A DNA stretch of 56,060 nt, from assembly GCF_004348995.1 (NCBI RefSeq), contig NZ_SMKQ01000033.1:1-56060 (forward strand). Reading direction: 5' to 3'. Of the stretch, positions 34,995-47,643 are shown piece by piece. The notes under the pieces were generated by a model. That model was not told where the DNA came from and searched no databases. It saw only the letters and a list, made by a program, of their open reading frames with translations. This DNA is from Nonomuraea terrae (GTDB taxonomy: Bacteria > Actinomycetota > Actinomycetes > Streptosporangiales > Streptosporangiaceae). Within the stretch, counting starts at the first letter, position 1. The number at the start of each line of letters is the position of its first letter. Made by a program: the position numbers and the translations under genes.

Positions 34995-35393
34995 CGCGCT
35001 CACCTCCTTCAAGGAATCCACGCCCATCGTCACGGCGCCGCCCGCCGGGGGCATCGGCCGGAAGTGGGCTTCCCGGCTACGCCGGTCGGCGTACGACGAC
35101 CCCCAAGTTTCGGGCGATCGTTTCCTAAAGGCCGGTGAACGGCCACCACGCAATTCTCGCGGACAGCCAAACTAAACCGGCCCAGGTATTTCCGGGCGAC
35201 GATTCTCCTCGCGTTTCGCCGAAGGGCGGGAAAACCCAGCACCAAGAAATCGAGGTGTCGCCTTGACCCCGAAGATGGCTATCTGGGTTGCGGTTTCAGC
35301 TGCCTGCCGCAATGGTTATGGGCGGCACCTCACAGCCCTGCAAAAACGACTATGGCGCTGGATTTCCGCGCCGTTCCATGGAGGAAACAAAAC
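34995..35393. other. 399-bp non-coding stretch
   Basis: This lies between two divergently read genes. It contains the ribosome site of the DUF2269-like gene at its left end and GGAGG at about 35380 for the small secreted protein. No reading frame has convincing codon bias. I looked for a c-di-AMP riboswitch-like fold and did not recognise one. It probably holds both promoters and a long leader. Confidence 0.5.
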
Positions 35394-35663
35394 ATGATCC
35401 GTCGCATTCTGGCCGGTGCCGCAATCGCGGCCGCGGCCCTCGGCTTCTCCGCCTCCGGAGCGCTCGCCGACGGCCCCAACACGTACAACTCGGGGCAGAA
35501 CATCCTGAGCCAGTTCGGCGCCCTCAATGACGTGTCGGTGCTGAACAAGGTCCTGAACGACTCGATCAAGTACGTCGACCTCGTCTCGATCCTGGACATC
35601 CAGGACGTCAACGCGAACGTCCTGAGCAACCTCCACGACGTCAAGGCCAGCGACCGGAGCTGA
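35394..35663 (+). CDS. Small secreted protein
   Basis: An 89-residue precursor. The signal peptide MIRRILAGAAIAAAALGFSA ends near SASGALA-DG, leaving a mature protein of about 64 residues that starts DGPNTYNSGQNILSQFG. The mature part has no Cys and has repeated Asn-Val/Leu turns (NDVSVLNKVLNDSI, DVNANVLSNLHDV). The length, Asn content and lack of Cys recall the surface-active rodlin or chaplin class, but the sequence does not match either. GGAGG lies 9 bases before the ATG. Only the signal peptide and context are firm. Confidence 0.7.
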   Translation: MIRRILAGAAIAAAALGFSASGALADGPNTYNSGQNILSQFGALNDVSVLNKVLNDSIKYVDLVSILDIQDVNANVLSNLHDVKASDRS

Positions 35664-35830
35664 CGGCTCCGCGCGCGGAGCGGACAGGAGGCCGATCGGC
35701 GATTCCCGTGGGACCCCCGCGGACCGCCCGGCCAAGGTCGCCCTCCTGGGCGCCCGCGAGATGAACGGGAAACTGTCGTGGGAAGTCGCGAAGCCACGGC
35801 ACGGGCTTGGTGCGCACCGAGTTCTCAGAC

Positions 35831-35878
35831 GCCGCGCGGCCCCGGTCGATCACTGCAGGACGACCGGGGCCGCGCGGC
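35831..35878. terminator. Very strong bidirectional terminator
   Basis: An 18-bp perfect stem (GCCGCGCGGCCCCGGTCG with its complement) encloses a 12-base loop. It lies between the convergent small secreted protein and NlpC/P60 genes, ending 10 bases from the NlpC/P60 stop. Confidence 0.85.
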
Positions 35879-35887
35879 CTCGTCCGT

Positions 35888-36454
35888 TCAACCGCGTTCG
35901 GTGAAGGCGGCGCTCTCGCCGGGCCGGACCACCCCCATGAAGGTCCGCCGCTCCAGCGGGTCCACCCGCACCGACTGGCCGGTGTACGGCGCGTGCACCA
36001 TCCGGGTGGCGTCCAGGACGATCCCCACGTGCTCGGGCCCCGGGCTGTCCGCGTTGTTGTCGTAGAAGACGAGGTCCCCCGGCTCCGCCTGCTCCTTCGG
36101 GACGCGGGCTCCGGAGCGCCACTGCTCCTGCGTGGTCGTGCCGATCATCACCCCCGCCCGCGCCCACGCGTACTCGGCCAGGCCCGAGCAGTCGAAGCCC
36201 CACGTCCTGGCCCCCTTGCCGATCCCGTAGCCGGGGCCGCGCACACCGCCGCCGCCCCACGAGTACGGGATTCCGATCATCTCGATCGCCGCCCGCGCCA
36301 CGATGGCCCCGGCCGGCGACCGTGCGGCGAGTGCCTCGGACGGCCGGCAGATCGTCGTCGCGCAGTCGTGCGCGCCCGCCGCCGCGGTGGACTGCGAAGT
36401 GAACAACATCGCCTGCGCCAGCGCTATGGGCAGCAGCGGCCTCAGTGCATTCAT
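35888..36454 (-). CDS. NlpC/P60 family peptidoglycan endopeptidase
   Basis: A 188-residue exported cysteine peptidase. Signal peptide MNALRPLLPIALAQAMLF...AAAGA. The catalytic Cys is in WGFDCSGLAEYAW, the His in GPEHVGIVLD, with the third residue in MVHAPYTG. These enzymes cut D-Glu-meso-diaminopimelate bonds in stem peptides. ATG 36454 gives the signal peptide; upstream in-frame codons are not supported. No clear ribosome site precedes it. The gene is monocistronic with an AT-richer 0.7-kb region upstream. Confidence 0.88.
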   Translation of the reverse strand: MNALRPLLPIALAQAMLFTSQSTAAAGAHDCATTICRPSEALAARSPAGAIVARAAIEMIGIPYSWGGGGVRGPGYGIGKGARTWGFDCSGLAEYAWARAGVMIGTTTQEQWRSGARVPKEQAEPGDLVFYDNNADSPGPEHVGIVLDATRMVHAPYTGQSVRVDPLERRTFMGVVRPGESAAFTERG

Positions 36455-37166
36455 GGCATATTCAGCGCTCCCCGTGGTCGTCCGTGCCGATTTGTGCGGC
36501 ACGTGGCAAGGTCGATCATTCCGCCACCTCTATGGGGATAAAACGTCCTTTGGTCGCGTGAGATGCACATATGGCCATAAGCTGAAAAATTACCGTTCAG
36601 CCGATTCCGGACAAAACCCCACCATTCTGGATATGTCGAGATCGATGGTGATTTGTGGGCGTGAAAAATGCCGGCGGGCTGCCGGCTGTCGCGTCGGGGC
36701 CGGATCGTGACACGCCGATGATGCGCACGGATGTTTCCGGAAATATCGCCGGCCCATGATGGCTCTCGGCGACGCGTATCCCGTGCTGATTCCCGGTGAA
36801 GAAGGAGGAGGAAAGGCGGAGCATTCCGCGGGCCGCCCGCAGCGGCCCCGGCCGAGAGCGCCTCGGCCTACACGTCCCCGGCGAGCGCCGGGACCCTCCG
36901 TCCGCGAGGCGACTCCGCCGCAGGTCAACACCCTTGGCGGCACCTCTGCCCCGCCGGGCGGGGACGCGGTGAGGCCCGTCGAGGTAGATCACCCTTCCGA
37001 ACGGGCCATCGTCTGTCACGTCCGTGGTCGGCGCGGGTACGGCCGGCCTGTTCGGAAAGCGCTCCCCTCCATACTTTCCCCGTAATACGGTCATATCACG
37101 GCGAAAAATACATAGTGCCACATAGCTCGTGTAGCCTGGATTCGGGCTAATCGCCGGAATTGTTCG
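36455..37166. other. 712-bp non-coding, AT-richer stretch
   Basis: This is the longest gap in the window. The part from about 36500 to 36750 is clearly less GC-rich than its surroundings (AAGCTGAAAAATTACC, GTGAAAAATGCC). A dyad CGTGCCG-N7-CGGCACG lies at 36483-36503, just upstream of the NlpC/P60 gene. A GC-rich open frame at 36756-37085 encodes an Arg/Pro-rich string with no family features and is not called. A promoter for the STAS gene is expected near 37080-37160. Confidence 0.5.
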
Positions 37167-41105
<3,939 letters not shown>

Positions 41106-41108
41106 CGG

Positions 41109-42518
41109 CTAGTCGTTCCGGCCGAGCTCGACGTCCTCCAGGACGCCGAGCGCGTCGGGCACCAGGACGGCGGCCGAGTAGTAGACGCTGACCAGGTAGG
41201 AGATGATCGCCTTTTCGTTGATGTTCATGAACCGCACCGACAGGCTCGGCTGGTACTCGTCCGGGATGCCGGTCTGGTGCAGCCCGACGACGCCCTGGTT
41301 CTCCTGGCCGGTACGCATCAGCAGGAACGACGTCGTGCGCGTGGCGGAGACCGGGATCTTGTTGCACGGGAAGATCGGCACGCCGCGCCAGGCCGGCACC
41401 CGGTGCCCGCCGACCTCACTGGCCTGCGGGTAGAGGCCGCGCTTGCTGCACTCGCGGCCGAAGGCGGCGATGGCCTGCGGATGGGCCAGGAAGAACGCCG
41501 GCTCCTTCCACACCAGCGCCAGCAGGTCGTCGAGGTCGTCGGGGGTGGGAGGGCCTGAGCGGGTGCGGATACGCTGGCTGAAGTCGGCGTTGTGCAGCAG
41601 GCCGAACCCCCGGTTGTTGATCAGCTCGTGCTCCTGGCGCTCGCGCAGGGCCTCGATCGTCAGCCGCAGCTGCTGCTCCAGCTGGTTCATCGGCTGGTTG
41701 TACAGGTCCGAGACCCGGCTGTGCACGCGCAGGACGGTCTGGGCCACGCTCAGTTCGTACTCGCGGGGGCTCTGCTCGTAGTCGACGAACGTGCCGGGTA
41801 GCACAGCCTCGCCGACGTGGCCGGCGGACAGGTCGATGGCGGCCTCGCCGTAGTCGTTGGTGGCGCGCGAGCCGCCGGCGCGCCATGTGTCGACGTGCTC
41901 GCGCAGGGCGGGGGACTGCGCGGCGATCTGGTCGAAGTCGTGCCGGGAGAGGCTGAGCACGGTGGTGGCCGTCTTGGCGCGCGCGGTGAAGGCGTACTCG
42001 CCGCCGTCGGTCAGGGACTGCTCGCCGAGGTGGTCGCCGTCGGCCAGCACGCCGAGGTCCTGCTCGTCGCCGTACGCGCCGCGCCCGATCTTGGCCACGC
42101 GGCCGTGGACGATCAGCACGAGCCGGTCGGCGGGAGCGCCCTCGGAGACGATCCTCTCGCCCGCCTCGACCTCCCGCTGGGTGAAACGGCCGGCCAGCGC
42201 TTCGAGCACCTCCATGTCGTCGAAGCCGCGCAACAGGGGCAGCTCGGTGAGCTCGGCCGGGATGACCCGCACCTCCGACCCGGTCGCGGTGAAGGTGATC
42301 CGGCCGTCACCCAGTGTGTAGGTGAGCCTGCGGTTGACCCGGAACACGCCGCCGGAACACTGCACCCACGGCAGCAGCCGCAGCAGCCAGCGGGAGGTGA
42401 TCTCCTGCATCTGCGGCGGGGTCTTGGTCGTGGTCGAAAGTTGCCTCGCGGCGTCGGTGCTCAGACTGAGCTGCCCGTCCCCGTTTCCGGGCATGGTCGA
42501 GTGCGTCGTTTCCGTCAT
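41109..42518 (-). CDS. Family 2B encapsulin shell protein B (EshA-like, cNMP-binding insertion)
   Basis: A 469-residue paralogue of shell A, similar along its whole length. N-terminal arm [25 protein letters not shown] (28-52), [13 protein letters not shown] [18 protein letters not shown], cNMP-binding-like insertion at about 93-215, then the HK97 body ([25 protein letters not shown]) and a C-terminus [22 protein letters not shown] shared with A. Its insertion keeps more of the ligand cassette: GDHLGEQSL (161-169) and AFTARAKT (176-183). Streptomyces EshA, encoded beside 2-methylisoborneol genes, is a close relative. It lies 46 bp downstream of the polyprenyl synthase gene. Confidence 0.9.
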   Translation of the reverse strand: MTETTHSTMPGNGDGQLSLSTDAARQLSTTTKTPPQMQEITSRWLLRLLPWVQCSGGVFRVNRRLTYTLGDGRITFTATGSEVRVIPAELTELPLLRGFDDMEVLEALAGRFTQREVEAGERIVSEGAPADRLVLIVHGRVAKIGRGAYGDEQDLGVLADGDHLGEQSLTDGGEYAFTARAKTATTVLSLSRHDFDQIAAQSPALREHVDTWRAGGSRATNDYGEAAIDLSAGHVGEAVLPGTFVDYEQSPREYELSVAQTVLRVHSRVSDLYNQPMNQLEQQLRLTIEALRERQEHELINNRGFGLLHNADFSQRIRTRSGPPTPDDLDDLLALVWKEPAFFLAHPQAIAAFGRECSKRGLYPQASEVGGHRVPAWRGVPIFPCNKIPVSATRTTSFLLMRTGQENQGVVGLHQTGIPDEYQPSLSVRFMNINEKAIISYLVSVYYSAAVLVPDALGVLEDVELGRND

Positions 42519-42564
42519 GGTGTTCCGCCAATCTCAGAGTGCGGCCTGGTGGTGGGAGGAAAGA

Positions 42565-43614
42565 TCACTTGGTGCGGTGGGCGAGCCGGTCGGCCATCAG
42601 CGCCAGCTCGTCGGCCGCCTCGGGGGCGACGCGCGCCTCGGCGAGGGCCGACATGGCCTCCCGCACCCGCTCGCCGATCAGCGTCTCGACCCTGGCCAGC
42701 GCGCCGGTCTCGACGAGGATCCGGCGCAGCTCGGCGGCGCGGTCCTCGGTCAGCTCGGGGTTGCCGTGCCAGGTCCGCAGATGGGCGAGCTGGGCGGGGG
42801 TGGCCTGCTGGACGGCGTAGGCGAACATCACCGTCTGCTTGCCCTCGCGCAGGTCGTCGAGCGCGGACTTGCCGGTCTCCCGCGACGAGCCGAACGTGCC
42901 CAGCACGTCGTCGCGCAGTTGGAACGCCTCCCCGAGCGGCACACCGAACCGCGAGTAGGCGTCGAGCAGGTCGAGGTCGGCGCCGGCCAGGGCGCCGCCG
43001 ATCTGCAGCGGCCGTTCGACGGTGTATTTGGCGCTCTTGTAGCGGATCACCGTCAGAGCCTCGGCCTCGGTGGCCCCGGAGCGGAGCTGGGCGAGGACGT
43101 CGAGGTACTGGCCGCTGATGACCTCCGTGCGCATGGCGTCGAACAGGTGGTGGGCGGCGCGCAGCCGTATCGGGTCGATGCCGCACGACGACAGCAGCGC
43201 GTCGGCCCAGGCGAGGCTGAGCGTGCCGAGCAGGATGCCGCCGGCCCGGCCGAACGCGTCGGCGCCCGGGCCGCGGTGCAGCAGGGCGAGGTTGCGGTGC
43301 ACGGTGAACCGGCCCCGGCGCAGGTCGCTGTCGTCCATGATGTCGTCGTGGATGAGCAGGCCCGCGTGGCACAGCTCCAGGGCCGCGGCGGCGCTGACGA
43401 TCTCGTCGCAGTCGTCGCCGCCGGCGCCGCGCCAGCCCCAGTAGCACAGCTGAGGCCGCACGCGCTTGCCGCCGCCCAGGATGAAGTCGGTCAGCAGCGT
43501 GTACGCCGCCTCGACGCCGGGATCGGAGATGGGAGTCCGGCAGGACCCCAGAAAGCCGCTGAGGCGTTCGTCGATACGTGAACCCAAGGTCTGCTGGGTG
43601 AGGCCCACCGGCAT
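42565..43614 (-). CDS. Polyprenyl diphosphate synthase
   Basis: Trans-isoprenyl diphosphate synthase of 349 residues. It makes a linear prenyl diphosphate, presumably farnesyl diphosphate for the geosmin synthase. The first Asp-rich motif is DDIMDD (90-95, followed by SDLRRG) and the second is QLRDDVLGTFG (D235, D236), with GGGKRVRP at 47-54 for isopentenyl diphosphate binding. Chain length cannot be read safely from the sequence. It is the first gene of the encapsulin-geosmin operon, and its start is divergent from the alcohol dehydrogenase gene. No disordered terminal extension of the type used for encapsulin loading is visible. Confidence 0.92.
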   Translation of the reverse strand: MPVGLTQQTLGSRIDERLSGFLGSCRTPISDPGVEAAYTLLTDFILGGGKRVRPQLCYWGWRGAGGDDCDEIVSAAAALELCHAGLLIHDDIMDDSDLRRGRFTVHRNLALLHRGPGADAFGRAGGILLGTLSLAWADALLSSCGIDPIRLRAAHHLFDAMRTEVISGQYLDVLAQLRSGATEAEALTVIRYKSAKYTVERPLQIGGALAGADLDLLDAYSRFGVPLGEAFQLRDDVLGTFGSSRETGKSALDDLREGKQTVMFAYAVQQATPAQLAHLRTWHGNPELTEDRAAELRRILVETGALARVETLIGERVREAMSALAEARVAPEAADELALMADRLAHRTK

Positions 43615-43743
43615 GGGTGCGGCTCCTTCGGTACGTCGGTGACTACCATCAGTTACTCATCGAATACGGATCGTGTAAAGAGTCTTCCGCCACTCGAGAT
43701 TTCTCTTGCCTCAGATGTACCGACCGGCCCAGAAAGGCTCGCC

Positions 43744-43767
43744 GTTTGAGGCTCTATGTAGGGGTAT
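43744..43767 (+). promoter_or_regulatory. SigB-type promoter upstream of the alcohol dehydrogenase gene
   Basis: GTTT-N14-GGGTAT matches the Streptomyces SigB-group consensus GNNT-N14-16-GGGTAY. The -10 ends 36 bases before ATG 43804, giving a plausible short leader with AAGGAG. It predicts stress or stationary-phase induction. One match in this window could still be chance. Confidence 0.55.
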
Positions 43768-43803
43768 GCGGCAGTTGTGCCCCCGGCAGTGAAGGAGACG
43801 AGC

Positions 43804-44985
43804 ATGAAAGCAGTCACCTGGCACGGCAAGCGCGACGTACGGGTGGAGGAGGTCCCCGACCCGGCCATCAAGGAACCGAACGACGCGATCATCAGGGTCA
43901 CCAGCAGCGGCATCTGCGGCTCCGACCTGCACCTGTACGAGGTGCTCGGGCCGTTCATGGCCGAAGGCGACATCCTCGGGCACGAGCCCATGGGGATCGT
44001 CGAGGAGGTCGGGTCCGGCATCAGCACCATCAAGCCCGGCGACCGCGTCGTCATCCCGTTCAACATCGCCTGCGGTCACTGCCACATGTGCGGGATGGAG
44101 CTCTACGCGCAGTGCGAGACCACCCAGGTGCGCGAGCACGGCATGGGCGCGGCGCTGTTCGGCTACACCAAGCTCTACGGCCACGTGCCCGGCGGGCAGG
44201 CCGAGTACCTGCGGGTGCCCGAGGCCCAGTTCGGCCCGATCAAGGTCCCGGAGGGGCCGCCGGACGAGCGCTTCGTGTACCTGTCCGACGTGCTGCCGAC
44301 CTCCTGGCAGGCCGTCGAGTACGCCCACATCCCCGAGGGCGGCAGCGTGGCCGTCTTCGGCCTCGGCCCCATCGGCCAGATGAGCGCCCGCATCGCCCGC
44401 CACCTGGGCCACCGCGTCATCGGCGTGGACGGCGTCACCGCCCGCCTGGAGATGGCCCGCCGCCACGGCATCGAGGTCGTCGACGCCAGCGAGGTGTCCG
44501 ACGTGCCGGGGGAGATCCGGCAGCGTACGGACGGGCGCGGCACCGACTCCGTCATCGACGCCGTCGGCATGGAGGCGCACGGCTCGCCCGCCGCCAAGCT
44601 CGCCCAGACGATCACCGGGCTGCTGCCCGACGTGGTCGCCGCGCCGCTCATGGCGAACGCCGGCGTGGACCGGCTCGCGGCGCTCAACCAGGCCATCGAC
44701 TCCGTCCGCCGCGGTGGCGTCATCTCCATCACCGGCGTCTACGGCGGCATGACCGACCCGATGCCGATGCTGCGCATGTTCGACAAGGGCATCACCATCC
44801 GCATGGGCCAGGCGAACGTCAGGAAGTGGATCAGCGCGCTCATGCCGCTGCTCACCGACGACACCGACCCGCTCGGCGTGATGGACTTCACCACCCACCG
44901 GATGCCGCTGGAGCAGGCGCCCGAGGCGTACGAGATGTTCCAGAAGAAGGCCGACGGCGCGGTCAAGATCCTGCTGAAGCCGTAA
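43804..44985 (+). CDS. Zinc-dependent alcohol dehydrogenase (formaldehyde dehydrogenase-like)
   Basis: A 393-residue medium-chain dehydrogenase. Catalytic zinc site GICGSDLH and GHEPMGIVEEVG, structural zinc loop CGHCHMC-x7-C (ACGHCHMCGMELYAQC), and Rossmann NAD site VFGLGPIGQM. The length and the long loop YGHVPGGQAEYLRVPEAQFGPIKVPEGPPDERF resemble glutathione-independent formaldehyde dehydrogenase and related proteins. The natural substrate is unknown. ATG 43804 has AAGGAGACG upstream, and the in-frame ATG 43777 is rejected. It is divergent from the geosmin operon, and functional connection is not shown. Confidence 0.9.
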   Translation: MKAVTWHGKRDVRVEEVPDPAIKEPNDAIIRVTSSGICGSDLHLYEVLGPFMAEGDILGHEPMGIVEEVGSGISTIKPGDRVVIPFNIACGHCHMCGMELYAQCETTQVREHGMGAALFGYTKLYGHVPGGQAEYLRVPEAQFGPIKVPEGPPDERFVYLSDVLPTSWQAVEYAHIPEGGSVAVFGLGPIGQMSARIARHLGHRVIGVDGVTARLEMARRHGIEVVDASEVSDVPGEIRQRTDGRGTDSVIDAVGMEAHGSPAAKLAQTITGLLPDVVAAPLMANAGVDRLAALNQAIDSVRRGGVISITGVYGGMTDPMPMLRMFDKGITIRMGQANVRKWISALMPLLTDDTDPLGVMDFTTHRMPLEQAPEAYEMFQKKADGAVKILLKP

Positions 44986-45037
44986 CGGGGCAGTTCACGC
45001 GCGTTTCACGGGCCCCGCCCCGGGCAGCGGAGCACGC

Positions 45038-46087
45038 ATGAGAGTCGTTGTGGTGGGAGCCACCGGGAACGTCGGCACCTCCGTGGTGCGCGCACTGGCC
45101 GCGGACGACAGCGTGACCTCGATCGTGGGTGTCGCCCGGCGGCTGCCCGGCTGGCGGGTCGATCGCACCGACTGGCGTCAGGCCGACGTGGCCACCGCCG
45201 ACCTGACGCGGATCTTCGACGGCGCCGACGCGGTGGTGCACCTGGCGTGGCTGTTCCAGCCGACCAGGAGCCCCGCGGTCACGTGGCGGGCCAACGTGCT
45301 GGGCAGCATGCGGGTCTTCCGCGCGGTCGCCGAGGCCGGAGTGCCGTCCCTGGTGCACGCCTCCTCCGTGGGGGCGTACTCGCCGGCGCCCAAGGACCAG
45401 CCGGTGGACGAGAGCTGGCCCACACACGGCTGGCCCGGCGCCGCGTACGGGCGGGAGAAGGCGTACGTCGAGCGGGTGCTCGACGTCTTCGAGCACGACC
45501 ACCCGACCGTCCGCGTGGTGCGGATGCGTCCCGGGTTCATCTTCCAGCGGGCGGCGGCCACCGAGCAGCGGAGGTTGTTCGGCGGACCGTTCGTGCCCGG
45601 GCGGCTGGTCAAGACCGGACGGATCCCGTTCGTCCCTGACATCCCCGGGCTGCGGATGCAGGTGCTGCACGCCGAGGACGCCGCGCAGGCGTACCGGCTG
45701 GCCGTTACCGGGCGGGCGCGGGGCGCGTTCAACCTGGCGGCGGAGCCGGTGATCGGCCCGAACGAGCTCGCCGGGCTGCTCGGGGCCCGCACGGTGCGGG
45801 TGCCGGAGCGCATGGCCAAGGCGGTCATGGCCGCGGGCTGGCACCTGCGGCTGCTGCCCGCCGCGCCGGGGCTGCTGGAGCTCGTCCTGCGGATGCCGAT
45901 CATGAAGACCGACCGGGCCAGAGAGGTGCTGGGGTGGACGCCGCGGCACTCGTCCCTGCAGGCCCTGCGCGAACTGTTCGACGGACTGCACGACGGCGCC
46001 GGCATGGAGACCGCCCCGCTGGCGCCCGACAAGGGGCCGGCGGGCCGGGTACGCGAGCTCGCGACGGGGATCGGCCGGCGGCCGTGA
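45038..46087 (+). CDS. NAD-dependent epimerase/dehydratase family protein
   Basis: A 349-residue extended short-chain dehydrogenase. N-terminal NAD(P) site VVVGATGNVGTSVVRAL; active-site Ser/Tyr-Lys pattern SSVGAYSPAP and AAYGREKAYVERVL (YxxxK variant YGREK). C-terminal segment MKTDRAREVLGWTPRHSSLQALRELFDGL is typical of sugar-nucleotide-type epimerases of unknown substrate. It lies 52 bp downstream of the alcohol dehydrogenase and may be co-transcribed with it. A long hairpin follows. Confidence 0.87.
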   Translation: MRVVVVGATGNVGTSVVRALAADDSVTSIVGVARRLPGWRVDRTDWRQADVATADLTRIFDGADAVVHLAWLFQPTRSPAVTWRANVLGSMRVFRAVAEAGVPSLVHASSVGAYSPAPKDQPVDESWPTHGWPGAAYGREKAYVERVLDVFEHDHPTVRVVRMRPGFIFQRAAATEQRRLFGGPFVPGRLVKTGRIPFVPDIPGLRMQVLHAEDAAQAYRLAVTGRARGAFNLAAEPVIGPNELAGLLGARTVRVPERMAKAVMAAGWHLRLLPAAPGLLELVLRMPIMKTDRAREVLGWTPRHSSLQALRELFDGLHDGAGMETAPLAPDKGPAGRVRELATGIGRRP

Positions 46088-46095
46088 CGTCATGA

Positions 46096-46142
46096 CCTCG
46101 CGCAGCCCGTTCCCCGCAGGCGAGGGAGGGGGCTGCGCGAGG
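46096..46142 (+). terminator. Hairpin between the epimerase and RsbW-like genes
   Basis: A perfect 13-bp stem CCTCGCGCAGCCC/GGGCTGCGCGAGG with a 21-base loop, starting 9 bases after the epimerase stop. The large loop makes it a less certain terminator than the others. Confidence 0.6.
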
Positions 46143-46189
46143 CCGCGCAGCGCGGCTTCCGTGTCGTCGGTCATGACACGAGGAGACGC

Positions 46190-46654
46190 ATGCGCACGCT
46201 GATGGCCGAACCCTTCACCGAGGTCGACGTGACCCGGCTGCGCCGAGCGGTGGCGGAGAAGGCCGAACAGGCGGGGCTGCACGGCTCACGCAGGGACGAC
46301 TTCGTACTGGCCGTGCACGAGAGCGTGGTCAACGTCGTGGAGCACGCGGGCGGCCGCGGCTTTCTCAAGCTGTGGACGGTGAACGGCGTCATCTGCTCCG
46401 AGACGACCGACCACGGCGCCGGCATCCCCGAGGCGTACGTACGGGAGGACCGCACGCCGTCCGAACGCGCCGACTACGGACGGGGCATCTTCCTGATCCG
46501 CCGCCTGTGCGACGAGGCCGACTTCCGCACCGGCCCCGGCGGCACCACGGTCCGGCTGACCATGCGGTTACCGCGCCGGCGCGTCCGCGGGGGCATGCGA
46601 GGGATCCGGGTGTCGGCGCCCGGATCCCGGCTGCTCGGCCGTTTCGGCACCTGA
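46190..46654 (+). CDS. RsbW-like anti-sigma serine kinase (HATPase_c_2)
   Basis: A 154-residue GHKL-fold protein. The N box is FVLAVHESVVNVVEHAGG, the G1 box TDHGAGIPEAY and the G2-like region YGRGIFLIRRLCDEADF. In characterised actinomycetes such kinases bind sigma factors and phosphorylate STAS antagonists. The last 25 residues are basic (RRRVRGGMRGIRV). Codon 127 is TTA (46568-46570), a candidate bldA control point. No sigma factor gene is adjacent. The STAS protein at 37167 is a possible but distant partner. Confidence 0.87.
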   Translation: MRTLMAEPFTEVDVTRLRRAVAEKAEQAGLHGSRRDDFVLAVHESVVNVVEHAGGRGFLKLWTVNGVICSETTDHGAGIPEAYVREDRTPSERADYGRGIFLIRRLCDEADFRTGPGGTTVRLTMRLPRRRVRGGMRGIRVSAPGSRLLGRFGT

Positions 46655-46732
46655 TCCCGCCCCGTCTGACCTGGCCCATCTGAGCCGGCGGGCCGCCAGG
46701 TAGTCTCGAGGGGACGGAAAGGGATCACTACG

Positions 46733-47632
46733 TTGAGCGGCGAGAAGCTTTCCCCCGGGATCATCTCTCCCGTCCGGCGCATCGGTCGGCGGGAGTTCGA
46801 CTTCGAGCGCCAGGTGGCGATCATGGCCATCGTCAACCGCACGCCCAACTCCTTCCACGACCAGGGCCGCACCTTCGCGCTCGACAGCGCGGTGTCGGCC
46901 GCCGTCAAGGCCGTGGAGCAGGGCGCCGACTGGGTCGACATCGGCGGGTTCGCCTTCAGCGCCGCACAGGACCCGATCGAGGCCGCCGAGGAGATCGAGC
47001 GGGTCGTGCCGGTCATCACCCGGGTCAGGGCCGCCACCGACGCCGTGATCTCGGTCGACACCCACCGGCCCGAGGTGGCCAGGGCGGCCGTCGAGGCCGG
47101 GGCCGACGTCATCAACGACACCAACGGGCTGCGCGAGCCGGGCATGGCCGAGGTCGCGGCCGAGACGGGCGCCGCCGTGGTCGTCACGCACAGCCTCGGC
47201 GGCCCCGGCCGGCGGGTCCTGCGGCCGAGCTACGCCGACGTCGTCGCCGAGGTGGCCGCGTACCTGCAGGAGCGGGTCGCGTACGCGCTGAAGGCCGGTG
47301 TCGGGCCCGACAAGATCGTCATTGATCCCGGGCACGACCTGAACAAGAACACCTTCCACTCCCTGGAGCTGACGCGCCGGCTCGAGGAGATCACCGCGAT
47401 CGGATACCCGACGCTGGTGGCGCTGTCCAACAAGGACTTCATCGGCGAGACCCTCGACCGGCCCCAGGGGCAGCGGACCGAGGGCACGATCGCCGCCAAC
47501 GTCGTCTCCATCCTCAAAGGCGCCCGCATCCTGCGCGTGCACGACGTGGCCGCGACGGTCGCGTCCGTACGCATGACCGAGGCCGTGCTCGGGTGGCGCG
47601 GCCCCATGGCACCAAGTCACAACCTCGCGTGA
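46733..47632 (+). CDS. Dihydropteroate synthase homologue, FolP2-like
   Basis: A 299-residue TIM-barrel protein of the dihydropteroate synthase family. The loop is MAIVNRTPNSFHDQG, as in the FolP2 group. The usual pterin/PABA loop GGESTRPGA is replaced by GGFAFSAAQDP. Conserved VINDTNGL, VIDPGHDLNKNT and RVHDVAATVA remain. Mycobacterial FolP2 lacks dihydropteroate synthase activity, so this gene may not serve folate synthesis. The start is TTG 46733. It lies 11 bp upstream of the DUF1992 gene, with which it is probably co-transcribed. Confidence 0.85.
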   Translation: MSGEKLSPGIISPVRRIGRREFDFERQVAIMAIVNRTPNSFHDQGRTFALDSAVSAAVKAVEQGADWVDIGGFAFSAAQDPIEAAEEIERVVPVITRVRAATDAVISVDTHRPEVARAAVEAGADVINDTNGLREPGMAEVAAETGAAVVVTHSLGGPGRRVLRPSYADVVAEVAAYLQERVAYALKAGVGPDKIVIDPGHDLNKNTFHSLELTRRLEEITAIGYPTLVALSNKDFIGETLDRPQGQRTEGTIAANVVSILKGARILRVHDVAATVASVRMTEAVLGWRGPMAPSHNLA

Positions 47633-47643
47633 GGAGAGCGTAC

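Noticed and set aside
34995..35393. Possible c-di-AMP (ydaO-type) riboswitch, sought because DisA is encoded here and wall hydrolase genes are often controlled this way
   Set aside because: None of the conserved ydaO sequence blocks was recognisable here or upstream of the M23 and NlpC/P60 genes.
36756..37085. 109-codon frame in the 0.7-kb gap before the STAS gene
   Set aside because: Arg/Pro-rich without predicted structure or homology pattern; the GC-rich local stretch explains the open frame.
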